From NCBI RefSeq assembly GCF_007678255.1, contig NZ_VEED01000005.1, forward strand, positions 1-64,000: a stretch of DNA of 64,000 bases, given 5' to 3'. This document shows positions 8,390 through 17,247 of the stretch, piece after piece. The stretch is from Bacillus sp. X1(2014) (GTDB taxonomy: Bacteria; Bacillota; Bacilli; Bacillales_B; DSM-18226). The stretch's first letter is position 1. Each line of letters starts with the position of its first letter. The translations under genes were made by a program, and so were the position numbers. The notes below the pieces were generated by a model, which was not told where the DNA came from, did no database searches, and was given only the letters and a program-made list of their open reading frames with translations.

Positions 8390-8403
8390 TGAAAGCGCTT
8401 TAA
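8390..8403. promoter_or_regulatory. cre-like CcpA site
   Basis: TGAAAGCGCTTTAA matches the catabolite-responsive element consensus TGAAANCGNTNNCA at all but one of the fixed positions. It lies 27 bp upstream of the -35 of the following promoter. Confidence 0.5.
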
Positions 8404-8430
8404 CATTTTCGAAAATTTAAAATATTCACA

Positions 8431-8459
8431 TTGACATTGTTTATTCTGACCCGTATACT
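8431..8459 (+). promoter_or_regulatory. Sigma-A promoter of the DUF3870 gene
   Basis: A perfect TTGACA (8431-8436) and TATACT (8454-8459) with 17-bp spacing. It may also serve the catabolic genes beyond the hairpin at 8885-8970. Confidence 0.85.
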
Positions 8460-8505
8460 CGTGTTAGAAACATGTTCAGTGGGTTTTTGAAAGGTGGATA
8501 AGGGC

Positions 8506-8835
8506 ATGCAAACACTGGAAACAGTGATTGTTACAGGTTATGCAAAAGCTCCACAGGGAACTTCCATGTATGAAATGTATAAGCATGCGGGAATTGTCCT
8601 TGAAGTAGATCTGAAAGATCATAAGATTATCGGAGCTGAATTCACATTCGTAACTGAACTAACAAAAAATTATTTTCAAAAACTGCTGATAGGCTACTGT
8701 CTAGAAGACGGTGTTGAGCAGTTGATTAAACGAATTCAAAGTTTTTATTTTGCTCCATCCCAGCAAGCGATCATTGTGGCTCTTCAAGCTGCAGTTCAAC
8801 GTTACTGGGATAATGTGAAGCAAATTAATACATAA
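8506..8835 (+). CDS. DUF3870 domain protein
   Basis: This 109-residue cytoplasmic protein matches the DUF3870 pattern: an early VTGYAK strand, a GIVLEVD strand, and a helical C-terminal half. The family has no established biochemical role and is often found beside CoA-transferase or amino-acid catabolic genes, as here. ATG 8506 was preferred over GTG 8494 because AAAGGTGG sits eight bases before it. It is transcribed from a strong sigma-A promoter with an upstream cre-like site. It is separated from the CoA-transferase genes by a long hairpin. Confidence 0.75.
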   Translation: MQTLETVIVTGYAKAPQGTSMYEMYKHAGIVLEVDLKDHKIIGAEFTFVTELTKNYFQKLLIGYCLEDGVEQLIKRIQSFYFAPSQQAIIVALQAAVQRYWDNVKQINT

Positions 8836-8884
8836 CGTTTGGTTATAATAAAGTGGGAGGATGACCTCTTCCCATGGTCTTATT

Positions 8885-8970
8885 AAAACCGGGCAAACAT
8901 GAACTCTTTGTAAGGAATGTTCTTTAGAACGACATTCTTTATAGAGATTTATGTTTTGCTCGGTTTTTTA
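8885..8970 (+). terminator. Long imperfect hairpin and T tract between DUF3870 and CoA-transferase genes
   Basis: AAAACCGGGCAAACAT (8885-8900) pairs with ATGTTTTGCTCGGTTTT (8951-8967). The inner parts CTCTTTGTAAGGAATGT and ACATTCTTTATAGAG also pair, giving a stem of over 30 bp with small bulges, then T residues. It can terminate or attenuate transcription from 8459 into the catabolic operon. Confidence 0.7.
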
Positions 8971-9025
8971 TTTTACCGAACTGTTAACATCCACAAAAGT
9001 CGATGGAGAGGCAGGGATTAAAAAC

Positions 9026-9688
9026 ATGAGCAAGCTGATTACATGCGAAGCAGCTGTAAAAATGGTTAAAAGCGGCTCACGAATTATGGTTGGTGGATTT
9101 GGACTTGTCGGAAGTCCGCTTAGTTTAATAGCCGCTTTGGCTCAGTCGGAATTGAAAGACTTAGAGATTATTAGTAATAACCTTGGTGAACCAGGTAGAG
9201 GTCTTGGAGTGTTAGTACGGCAAAAACAAGTAAAAAAAGCGATAGGATCTTATTTTACATCCAACCCGGAGGTGGTTAGATCCTATCAGGAAAAGGAAAT
9301 GGAAGTGGAGCTTCTCCCTCAAGGGACGATGTCTGAAGCTATTCGAGCGGGGGGCGCAGGACTAGGCGGGTTTTATACGCCGGTCAGCGTAGGAACAAAA
9401 ATCGCTGAAAACAAAGAGGAGCGTATCCTTAACGGTAAAAAATATGTGTTCCAAGAGCCTCTCAAAGCCCACTTTGCTTTCATTAAAGCGAAAAAAGCGG
9501 ATCAATTAGGAAATCTCATCTACAACAAATCAGCAAGGAACTTCAATCCGATGATGGCAACAGCTGCGGATGTGGTTATTGCAGAGGTGGATGAGATTGT
9601 GGAGGCAGGGCAAATTTCTCCTGAAGAAATTGTGACCCCTCATTTATACGTTGATTTTATCGTAGTGAAGGGCGGGGAACTAGCTTGA
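9026..9688 (+). CDS. 3-oxoacid CoA-transferase subunit A
   Basis: This 220-residue subunit A belongs to a type I CoA-transferase that moves CoA between short acyl or 3-oxoacyl groups. It carries the glycine-rich SGSRIMVGGFGLVGSP segment near residues 17-32 and the GRGLG and GGFYTP motifs typical of the alpha subunit (AtoD/ScoA/YodS). ATG 9026 was chosen because GGAGAGG/AGGG lies upstream and the protein then has the family length; an upstream extension lacks a good site. Its stop overlaps the start of subunit B. In the proposed lysine route it would activate the 3-oxo-6-aminohexanoate (or its acetyl form) as the CoA ester. Confidence 0.88.
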   Translation: MSKLITCEAAVKMVKSGSRIMVGGFGLVGSPLSLIAALAQSELKDLEIISNNLGEPGRGLGVLVRQKQVKKAIGSYFTSNPEVVRSYQEKEMEVELLPQGTMSEAIRAGGAGLGGFYTPVSVGTKIAENKEERILNGKKYVFQEPLKAHFAFIKAKKADQLGNLIYNKSARNFNPMMATAADVVIAEVDEIVEAGQISPEEIVTPHLYVDFIVVKGGELA

Positions 9689-10347
9689 ACGTGAAACAAT
9701 ACATTGCTGCAAGAGCGGCAAAGGAATTGAAGGATGGCGATATCGTCAATTTAGGCATAGGAATTCCAACGCTGGTGGCTGATTACATTCCATCAGATGT
9801 TCAAGTTTTTTTACACTCGGAAAACGGCATCCTTGGAGTAGGTCCTACCCCTGATCCAGAACATATTGACCAAAATCTTGTCAATGCGGGGAAACTGCCT
9901 GTCACAGTATTGGAAGGGTCATCCTTTTTTGACAGCGCTTCCTCTTTTGCGATGATTCGCGGTGGACATGTAAGTGTTTCAATACTTGGTGTGCTGCAAA
10001 TCGATGCAATTGGGCGGATCGCCAACTGGGCCGTGCCAGGAAAAAGTGTTCTTGGTGTAGGCGGGGCGATGGATTTATTGGAAGGCTCCAAAAAGGTAAT
10101 CGTAACAACGATGCATACATCTAACCAGGGAGAGTCAAAAATCGTCAAGGAATTAACCTATCCGATCACATCGGAACGAATAGTGGATTTAATTATTACC
10201 GATTTAGCGGTTTTCGCTGTAAAGGAAGATGGACTCCATCTTATTGAGCTGTCACCTGGAGTTTCTCTTGAGGAAGTTCAACAGAAAACGGACGCACCTT
10301 TTCAAATTGCTGAATCTTTCAATAAAGGCAAAGAGGTGACCGCATAG
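9685..10347 (+). CDS. 3-oxoacid CoA-transferase subunit B
   Basis: This 220-residue beta subunit has the catalytic glutamate in the SENGILG motif near residue 46, plus the LGIGIPT nucleotide-loop motif near 24-30 and an IRGGHVSVSILG strand. It forms the active enzyme with the product of the upstream gene. The TTG start overlaps the TGA stop of subunit A (TTGA), a clear coupling; GTG 9691 is a less likely alternative. The B. subtilis counterparts are YodR/YodS, which also sit beside kamA. The exact acyl substrate is inferred from context. Confidence 0.88.
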   Translation: MNVKQYIAARAAKELKDGDIVNLGIGIPTLVADYIPSDVQVFLHSENGILGVGPTPDPEHIDQNLVNAGKLPVTVLEGSSFFDSASSFAMIRGGHVSVSILGVLQIDAIGRIANWAVPGKSVLGVGGAMDLLEGSKKVIVTTMHTSNQGESKIVKELTYPITSERIVDLIITDLAVFAVKEDGLHLIELSPGVSLEEVQQKTDAPFQIAESFNKGKEVTA

Positions 10348-11537
10348 TGGTTGTAATCGTAAATGCATTTCGGACTGCTATCGGAAGCTTCGGCGGATCA
10401 TTGGCAGATACGCTTCCAGAGGAGCTTGTCTCTCTCATCATGAAAAATAATCTTTCTGCTTCCGGTTATGGCGCCAATATTGTCGATGAGGTCATTGTCG
10501 GCCAAACAAAGCAGAGTGCGCATGCACCGAATATTGCAAGAGTCTCAGCATTACAGGCCCATTTTCCAGAATCGATTCCTGCTTATACCGTTCATCGTCA
10601 ATGCGGTTCAGGTATGCAGGCAGTCATTAACGGGGCGATGTCGATTATGACAGGTCAGGCGGACGTCGTTTTAGCAGGAGGTGTCGAAAGCATGTCACAA
10701 GCTCCTCATTATATGATCGGTACTCGATTCGGCCAGAAGATGGGAGATATAACGCTGTATGATTCAAATACGGAGAGTCAGCCAAAATCGCAGCCGGAGG
10801 AGATATATGGACGTTTCACGATGGGGCAAACAGCTGAGTGGCTGGCTGAAAAATATAAGATTAGCCGCCGTGAACAAGATGAATTTGCCTTCATGAGTCA
10901 GCAGAAAACGAAACGTGCAATTGAAATGGGCCATTTTGAAGAAGAAATCATTCCTGTTCCTGTAAAGGAAGGAAAAAAGGGAATCAGACATTTTGCAGTC
11001 GATGAGTACCCAAGATTGACGGACATTGAAAAGTTAGGAACACTGCGTCCTGTGTTTCAAAAGGATGGTACGGTAACAGCCGGAAACTCCTCCGGCAGAA
11101 ATGATGGGGCCTCGATGCTGCTGTTGATGTCAGAAGAAAAAGCCAAACAACTTGGAGTGGTCCCATTGGCAAGGATTCGTTCCTTTGCTGCAGCGGGTGT
11201 ATCACCAAAAGAAATGGGAATCGGTCCGGTTCCAGCATCCCAAATTGCGTTGAAAAAAGCAGGTCTTCGTTTGGAAGATATCGATTTAATTGAATTAAAT
11301 GAAGCATTCGCTGCTCAAAGTCTTGCTTGTTTAAAAGAATGGGGCATAAAAGGAGACAACGTAAATGTCAACGGAGGGGCGATTGCCTTAGGCCATCCAC
11401 TTGGGTCCTCCGGTGCAAGAATCGTTACTACATTATGTCATGAGCTTGAAAAACAAAAACGGCAATATGGCCTTGCGACAATTTGTGTGGCGGGGGGATT
11501 AGGATTGGCAATGGTGGTGGAAAGATGGATGGAATAA
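10347..11537 (+). CDS. Thiolase (acetyl-CoA C-acyltransferase)
   Basis: This 396-residue thiolase II-family enzyme cleaves a 3-oxoacyl-CoA with CoA to give acetyl-CoA and a shortened acyl-CoA, or runs in reverse. The nucleophile Cys86 lies in HRQCGSG, the second active-site set is [11 protein letters not shown] (His about 351), and the acid/base Cys380 is in ICVAGGLG. The start is GTG 10347, overlapping the TAG stop of CoA-transferase B by one base. Thiolase is not part of the B. subtilis yod group, so its presence completes a cleavage step here: 3-oxo-6-(acet)amidohexanoyl-CoA would give acetyl-CoA and a 4-(acet)amidobutyryl-CoA. Confidence 0.92.
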   Translation: MVVIVNAFRTAIGSFGGSLADTLPEELVSLIMKNNLSASGYGANIVDEVIVGQTKQSAHAPNIARVSALQAHFPESIPAYTVHRQCGSGMQAVINGAMSIMTGQADVVLAGGVESMSQAPHYMIGTRFGQKMGDITLYDSNTESQPKSQPEEIYGRFTMGQTAEWLAEKYKISRREQDEFAFMSQQKTKRAIEMGHFEEEIIPVPVKEGKKGIRHFAVDEYPRLTDIEKLGTLRPVFQKDGTVTAGNSSGRNDGASMLLLMSEEKAKQLGVVPLARIRSFAAAGVSPKEMGIGPVPASQIALKKAGLRLEDIDLIELNEAFAAQSLACLKEWGIKGDNVNVNGGAIALGHPLGSSGARIVTTLCHELEKQKRQYGLATICVAGGLGLAMVVERWME

Positions 11538-12910
11538 AAAATGACTACGTGTTTCATCGGGATTTAAAAAAGGAGTATCCGATTATTACCCACGGTGAAG
11601 GTGTCTATCTCATCGATGAGAACGGAAAAAAATATTTGGATGCTTGCTCTGGTGCGGTTGCAGCTAACTTAGGCCATGGGATTACTTCTATAGGGGAGGC
11701 CATGGCAGAACAAGCAAAAAAAGCAGCTTTCGTCCATACCATGCGCTTCGAGACGAAGGCATTGCATGAACTGGCCGAAACCATCGGAAAAATGGCCCCA
11801 GATTATTTAAATAAAGTGTATTTTACAACCGGAGGCTCAGAAGCAAATGAAAGTGCTTTGAAGCTGGCGCGGCAATATCATCGTGATGCCGGCAGAACCC
11901 AAAAACATATGGTAATTGGGCGATGGCAATCGTATCACGGTAACACCATTGGCTCTTTATCAGCCGGAGGAGACGTTAAAAGAAGACATGCATACACTCC
12001 TAATCTTTTAAACTATGCCCATGTCTATTCTCCGTACTGCCACCGATGTCCATACGATCGTCAAAAAGAGGATTGTCTCTCCAAACAAAACTGGACATGT
12101 GTGACGGATATTGAAAGAACCATTTTAGAGCTTGGTCCTGAGAACGTGTCGGCATTTATCGCCGAACCGATTGTTGGAAGCCAGCAAGGTGCTGTTCCAC
12201 CGCCGCCGGGGTATTTTGAGAAAGTTCGAGAGCTGTGTGATCGTTACGAAATCATCTTAATCATCGATGAAGTGATGACTGGATTCGGCCGTACGGGTAC
12301 CAACTTCGCGACAGAACAGATTGGAATCATGCCTGATATCATCACATTCGGAAAAGGGGTATCAGCGGGATATGCTCCGCTTGCTGGAATGATTGTTCAT
12401 GATCGGTTAATTGATGGGCTCATACAAAACAGCGACGGGAAATTCATTCATGGTTACACATATAGCGGGCATCCTGTGGCTGTTGCTGCCGGTCTTGCTG
12501 CATTAGACGTATATGAGCGAGATATGGTGCTGGAAAACGTCAAAGAACAAAGTTACTACCTAGTCAAACGTCTTTTGGAAATGAAGCAAAAACATGCTTA
12601 TATATCTGATGTTCGTGGAAGAGGGCTTTTAATCGGTATGGAGCTTGTGAAGGATTGTAGGCAGGATCTACTGTTCGATCCATCTGAAAAAGCTGCTGAA
12701 AGATTGAATGGAATTGCGATGGAACTCGGTGCGGTTTTTTATCCCGGTTCCGGTTCAATTGACGGCACAAAGGGGGAGCACCTCATCATCAGCCCTCCTT
12801 TAAATGTTACGAGAACAGAAATTGAAGAGATTGTAAGAATTTTAGATGAATCATTCACGATATTCACAGCTCAATTAAGAAAGGATGAGATGTATGAAAT
12901 TACAAAATAA
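11525..12910 (+). CDS. Class III PLP aminotransferase, YodT-like
   Basis: This 461-residue omega-aminotransferase binds pyridoxal phosphate through Lys277 (FGKGVSAG), with the cofactor Asp in IIDEVMTGFGRTG near 248. A four-cysteine stretch (172, 175, 184, 192) follows a YSPYC segment; I do not know whether it binds metal. It resembles B. subtilis YodT, the aminotransferase beside kamA. ATG 11525, inside the end of the thiolase gene, fits GGTGG upstream and the family length. In this cluster its best job is removing the 3-amino group of beta-lysine or N6-acetyl-beta-lysine to give the 3-oxo acid. Confidence 0.85.
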   Translation: MDGIKNDYVFHRDLKKEYPIITHGEGVYLIDENGKKYLDACSGAVAANLGHGITSIGEAMAEQAKKAAFVHTMRFETKALHELAETIGKMAPDYLNKVYFTTGGSEANESALKLARQYHRDAGRTQKHMVIGRWQSYHGNTIGSLSAGGDVKRRHAYTPNLLNYAHVYSPYCHRCPYDRQKEDCLSKQNWTCVTDIERTILELGPENVSAFIAEPIVGSQQGAVPPPPGYFEKVRELCDRYEIILIIDEVMTGFGRTGTNFATEQIGIMPDIITFGKGVSAGYAPLAGMIVHDRLIDGLIQNSDGKFIHGYTYSGHPVAVAAGLAALDVYERDMVLENVKEQSYYLVKRLLEMKQKHAYISDVRGRGLLIGMELVKDCRQDLLFDPSEKAAERLNGIAMELGAVFYPGSGSIDGTKGEHLIISPPLNVTRTEIEEIVRILDESFTIFTAQLRKDEMYEITK

Positions 12911-14189
12911 AACAGAAGAAATTCAAATAAAAGCACAAAAACATTTATCACCGGTTATGACCAGGGTAACGGAGCTTGTCATTGAAAAAGCACATGGCGC
13001 CAAATTTTGGACGACTGACGGAAAGGAATATATCGATTTCGTTTCAGGAGTAGCTGTCAACGCAGTCGGGCATACGAACGGAAAAATGGTGGAAGCCATT
13101 AAAAAGCAAGCTGAAGCCTTGATTCATCTAGGTTTGAACTATGGTTATTATGAAACGGCAGCGAATTTGGCGGAAAAGCTTGCTCATATCACACCAGGAA
13201 ACCTAGACACGGTCTTTTTCTCCAATTCGGGAGCTGAGGCCATTGACGGTGCTCTTAAACTAGCAAAGGCGGCCACAGGCAGACCCGCCATCATTGCTTT
13301 TGAAGGATCGTTTCATGGCCGTACATTAGGAGCAACTGCTATTACGGCATCAAGCTCTAAATACCGCCGTTATTATGAACCGATTTTAGGCGAGGTGTAC
13401 CACGTTCCCTATCCGTATCCCAGCCAGCTGAAAAACATTAGAGAAGAAGAAGCGGAAGAGTACTGCTTGAATCAGCTTCAAAAATTGTTCGATTTACGCG
13501 TGGATCCTTCACGTGTAGCGGCTATCATCATTGAACCGGTAATGGGTGAAGGCGGCTATTATCCAGCACCGCCAAGCTTTTTGAGGGAGTTAAGAAAGAT
13601 TACAGAGGAACACGGAATTTTGCTTATCTTTGACGAAGTACAAACAGGATTTGGCCGCACAGGTAAAATGTTCGCGGCAGAGCATGCGAATGTGACGCCT
13701 GATATTTTAGTACTGGCAAAAGCCCTTTCCGGCGGTATGCCTCTTGGTGCCATTGTAGCAAGTCGTGAGCTTCATGAAAAATGGCCGACGGCCGGTCATG
13801 GTTCGACATTTGGAGGAAATCCAATTTCTTGTGCTGCGGCATTGGCAAACATTGAGGTTATTGAAGAAGAGAAGTTGGTAGAACGCAGTGCAAAACTTGG
13901 TGCCGAGATTGTCGGCCGACTTCATAACTCGGTCGGACATTTACCAGGCATAGTTGAAGTCCGAGGAGTCGGCATGATGATCGGTATTGAATTCGATTCG
14001 CAGTCTGCTGCAATATTTGTACCGAAAATCAAATCAAAAGCACTGGAAAATGGCTTGCTCATTATGAACTGCGGTGTAAGCGGACAAACCATCCGATTGA
14101 TGCTGCCTCTTAATATTCAAGAAGATGTGCTTGATATAGGATTATCGATTTTAGAAGATGTGATAACCGAAACCATTTCAGGAAATTAA
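12894..14189 (+). CDS. Class III aminotransferase, 4-aminobutyrate type
   Basis: This 431-residue PLP aminotransferase has Lys276 in LAKALSGG, the GSFHGRT loop near 141-147 and the FDEVQTGFGRTG motif near 246-257. These are typical of 4-aminobutyrate (GABA) and related omega-amino-acid aminotransferases (GabT). ATG 12894 is preferred over ATG 12885 because AAAGG abuts 12885; the gene overlaps its upstream neighbour. The next gene is an aldehyde dehydrogenase, the usual partner that oxidises succinate semialdehyde. Together they would drain GABA into the TCA cycle. Another omega-amine substrate, such as 5-aminovalerate, remains possible. Confidence 0.85.
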   Translation: MKLQNKTEEIQIKAQKHLSPVMTRVTELVIEKAHGAKFWTTDGKEYIDFVSGVAVNAVGHTNGKMVEAIKKQAEALIHLGLNYGYYETAANLAEKLAHITPGNLDTVFFSNSGAEAIDGALKLAKAATGRPAIIAFEGSFHGRTLGATAITASSSKYRRYYEPILGEVYHVPYPYPSQLKNIREEEAEEYCLNQLQKLFDLRVDPSRVAAIIIEPVMGEGGYYPAPPSFLRELRKITEEHGILLIFDEVQTGFGRTGKMFAAEHANVTPDILVLAKALSGGMPLGAIVASRELHEKWPTAGHGSTFGGNPISCAAALANIEVIEEEKLVERSAKLGAEIVGRLHNSVGHLPGIVEVRGVGMMIGIEFDSQSAAIFVPKIKSKALENGLLIMNCGVSGQTIRLMLPLNIQEDVLDIGLSILEDVITETISGN

Positions 14190-14231
14190 TTTTCGTTTCC
14201 TCGAAATACCACCAAAAAGGAGGTCAAGTTT

Positions 14232-15692
14232 ATGTCTAGTCAAATCAAAACAGAGATTCTTCAAGGAGATCTTTATATAAATGGAAAATGGGTTAGTGCC
14301 CCCGATCAGTCCTACTTTGAAAGCATAAATCCGGCAACGGGGGAACTAGTCGGGATATGTGCGGCCGCCACAACAGAGCAAGTGGATGAGGCTGTCACAA
14401 AAGCGAATGAAGCGTATTTAAAATGGAAGAACACCCCTATTCCAGAACGAGCGGCTTATTTAACAAAAGCAGCCCATTTGTTTGAAATACGTAAACAGGA
14501 ACTTGCTAGAGTGATGACCATGGAGATGGGCAAAGTATTCCCTGAGTCTTTGGGCGAAGTTGGAGTGGTCATCGCGACTGCTCAATATATGGCAGGCGAA
14601 GGACGACGCCTTTTTGGAGAAACGGTCCCTGCGGGCTTCCCGGACCGGAATGTAAGAATGGTTCGTGAACCTCTTGGAGTCGCGGCGTGCATTACCCCCT
14701 GGAACTTCCCAGTTGCACTTGCTTCCTACAAAATCTTTTCAGCTCTGATTGCTGGTAATACCGTTGTATGGAAGCCAGCTTCAGAGGTTGCCCTATCGGC
14801 AAAGATTTTTGTGGAAGTGTTAGATGAAGCAGGATTGCCAGCAGGGGTAGTGAACTTAATTACCGGTTCAGGAAGAACAGTCGGTCAAACACTCGCAGAG
14901 CATTCGGATGTTAAAATCATTTCGTTTACGGGCTCAACAGAAGTCGGACAAAAGCTGGCTGAAATGAGCAGTAAAACGTTAAAACGTATTTCATTGGAAT
15001 TGGGCGGGAAAAATGCCGTGATCGTCTTGAAGGATGCGGACTTGGACAAGGCGGCAGACGGAATCGTAAAGTCAGCGTTTACAACAACTGGTCAACGCTG
15101 TACAGCGGCAAGTCGAGTAATCGTCGAGCATCCAGTAAAGGAACTGCTCGTACAAAAAGTAGTAGATTTAACAAAGTCTATGAAAATAGGAAATGGACTT
15201 GAAGAAGGGAAACAAGTGGGCCCTCTCGTAAATGAAGACCAACTTCATACAGTCGAAAAATATGTAAAAACAGCGATTGAAGAAGGTGGGAAAATTGTGT
15301 CGGGTGGTCAGCGTGTCAAAGAATTGGGCGGCTATTATTATGAACCGACCATCATCGAGAAGGTAAAACCAAATGATACCATTGCACAGGAAGAAATATT
15401 TGGTCCGGTTCTTGCCATCATTGAAGTAGATTCATATGAAGAAGCCATGGAGGTAAATAACGGGACGATTTATGGGCTGTCGACTTCCATTTATACAGAG
15501 AGCCTTCATTATGCGAACCGTGCTGCAAAGGAAGCAGTAAGCGGACTTGTCTACATTAATAATGGAACGTCTAATGCCGAGATGGGAGTGGCGTTTGGGG
15601 GGATGAAGATGTCCGGAAACGGTCACCGTGAAGTTTCCCATCATGCATTTGATGTCATGACTGAATGGAAGTCCATTTATACGAACTATTAA
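14232..15692 (+). CDS. NAD(P)-dependent aldehyde dehydrogenase, succinate-semialdehyde type
   Basis: This 486-residue enzyme of the aldehyde dehydrogenase superfamily has Asn158 (TPWNFP), general base Glu256 (LELGGKN) and nucleophile Cys290 (GQRCTAASR), and the usual GFTGST-like FTGSTEVG cofactor loop. Coming after a GABA-type aminotransferase, it most likely oxidises succinate semialdehyde to succinate. Similarity to the 2,5-dioxovalerate dehydrogenase branch leaves some doubt over substrate. A strong AAAAAGGAGG lies before the ATG. It is part of the run of co-directional genes ending with yokU. Confidence 0.88.
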   Translation: MSSQIKTEILQGDLYINGKWVSAPDQSYFESINPATGELVGICAAATTEQVDEAVTKANEAYLKWKNTPIPERAAYLTKAAHLFEIRKQELARVMTMEMGKVFPESLGEVGVVIATAQYMAGEGRRLFGETVPAGFPDRNVRMVREPLGVAACITPWNFPVALASYKIFSALIAGNTVVWKPASEVALSAKIFVEVLDEAGLPAGVVNLITGSGRTVGQTLAEHSDVKIISFTGSTEVGQKLAEMSSKTLKRISLELGGKNAVIVLKDADLDKAADGIVKSAFTTTGQRCTAASRVIVEHPVKELLVQKVVDLTKSMKIGNGLEEGKQVGPLVNEDQLHTVEKYVKTAIEEGGKIVSGGQRVKELGGYYYEPTIIEKVKPNDTIAQEEIFGPVLAIIEVDSYEEAMEVNNGTIYGLSTSIYTESLHYANRAAKEAVSGLVYINNGTSNAEMGVAFGGMKMSGNGHREVSHHAFDVMTEWKSIYTNY

Positions 15693-15726
15693 TGAACAGA
15701 CCATTTCTTTTATAAGGTGGGGAAAT

Positions 15727-17247
15727 ATGAGAAAACATCGTATTGGTATTGCATTCTTTTACCATGAATCCCACAGTTTCAGCCCGATGAAAACTGAAAT
15801 CGAACAGTTTCGAAATGAAGGTTACTTTATCGGCGATGAAATTTATGATGCCTATACAGGAACGAAAACAGAAGTGGGTGGGTTTCTGGATGTCTTGAAA
15901 CAGGACGAGGATGTAGAAATCGTACCGCTGCTTTGTGCAGCAGCGGTCCCATCCGGCGTAGTATCAACAGAAGCGTACTCCATCATTGAAAAACAAATGC
16001 TGGAGTCCATCCAGCAGGCGGGAAGGCTGGACGGATTATTGCTTGCCCTCCATGGAGCGATGGTCGTCGAGCACCTCCATGATCCGGAAGAGCATTTACT
16101 GGGGAAAATTCGTGGGCTTATCGGTTCGAATGTTCCGATCGCAACGACCCTGGACATGCACGCCAATTTAAGTGAAAAAATGATTGATTATACACCACTT
16201 CATTTTGGATTTAAAACATATCCGCATATTGATATGTACGAACAAGGTGTTCATGCGGCAATCGCTTTGTTAAATCAATTAAAGGAAGGTGTGACTTACT
16301 ACGCTTCTTTTGAAAAGTTGCCGATGATGCCTCCCTCTATCAATATGAGAACGGCAGAAGGGCCGATGCACAAAATGATAGAGTGGGCGAAACAAGCCGA
16401 AGAGGAAGCAGGTATTTATCATGTGTCCGTATTTGGTGGCTTTCCTTACTCGGATATTCCCATGGTCGGTGCAAGTGTACTTGTTGTTTCGCTCGATCCG
16501 CAAAAAGGAAAAGAGACTGCCCAAAAGATAGCTTCATTGTTCTGGAGCGTAAGAGAAGAATTTATCATGGATTTGCCCGGTGTAAAAGAAGGGCTCGCTT
16601 TGGCCATGTCGATTGAAGACGACAAACCGGTCGTGCTGGCGGACATCTCGGATAATCCTCTAAGCTGCGGAAGCGGGGATACAACAGAGCTGCTTCGGGA
16701 GATGGTGAAGATGAACATTCCCGACACGCTGTTTGGAGGACTTTACGATCCAGAATCTATTGAGGCTTGCCGCAAGAAGGGAGCCGGAAATAAGGTAATG
16801 CTGTCCCTTGGAGGGAAAGTATCGCCTGAATTTGGGGAGTCCGTACAGGTCGAAGCAACGGTAGTGGCTTTATCAGACGGTGTATTTCACAATTCTGGAC
16901 CGTTCAACCAGCATTTAAGAGTCGATTTAAAGGGGGCGGCACACATTCGCGTTGGCAAGATGGATATCCTCCTCATAGGAAGACCGATGTCAGCGAATGA
17001 TCCGGAAATGTTTCGTCATATTGGTCTTGAGCCGCAGGCAAAAAGAATTCTTGGGCTAAAGGCTAAAAATCATTTCCGGGCAGCGTTTGAGCCGATTGTT
17101 GGCCGTATCATTTATGTGGATGCACCGGGTGTTGCATCCAACCGTTTAACAACTTTTACGTATCGTTATATTCCTAAGCCAATTTGGCCGCTCGATGATA
17201 TCCAATATGAGGGAGAACGGAGGGGGACAGAAAAATGGACACATTAA
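15727..17247 (+). CDS. M81 family metallohydrolase (MlrC-like)
   Basis: This 506-residue protein matches the MlrC/M81 family, metal-dependent hydrolases known from microcystin breakdown and from gene clusters handling amides and peptides. Candidate metal ligands are the early YHESHSF group (His13, Glu14, His16), the LALHGAM histidine, the TTLDMHANL Asp/His pair and the YPHIDMYE histidine. The second domain contains a CGSGDTTELL motif. It occupies the place where B. subtilis has the deacetylase yodQ, between the aminotransferase/CoA-transferase genes and the acetyltransferase. I infer that it may remove the acetyl group late in the route. RBS AAGGTGGGG precedes the ATG. Confidence 0.82.
   Translation: MRKHRIGIAFFYHESHSFSPMKTEIEQFRNEGYFIGDEIYDAYTGTKTEVGGFLDVLKQDEDVEIVPLLCAAAVPSGVVSTEAYSIIEKQMLESIQQAGRLDGLLLALHGAMVVEHLHDPEEHLLGKIRGLIGSNVPIATTLDMHANLSEKMIDYTPLHFGFKTYPHIDMYEQGVHAAIALLNQLKEGVTYYASFEKLPMMPPSINMRTAEGPMHKMIEWAKQAEEEAGIYHVSVFGGFPYSDIPMVGASVLVVSLDPQKGKETAQKIASLFWSVREEFIMDLPGVKEGLALAMSIEDDKPVVLADISDNPLSCGSGDTTELLREMVKMNIPDTLFGGLYDPESIEACRKKGAGNKVMLSLGGKVSPEFGESVQVEATVVALSDGVFHNSGPFNQHLRVDLKGAAHIRVGKMDILLIGRPMSANDPEMFRHIGLEPQAKRILGLKAKNHFRAAFEPIVGRIIYVDAPGVASNRLTTFTYRYIPKPIWPLDDIQYEGERRGTEKWTH

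Noticed and set aside
9801..10148. Minus-strand frame of 115 codons
   Set aside because: It lies antisense inside the strongly supported CoA-transferase B gene.
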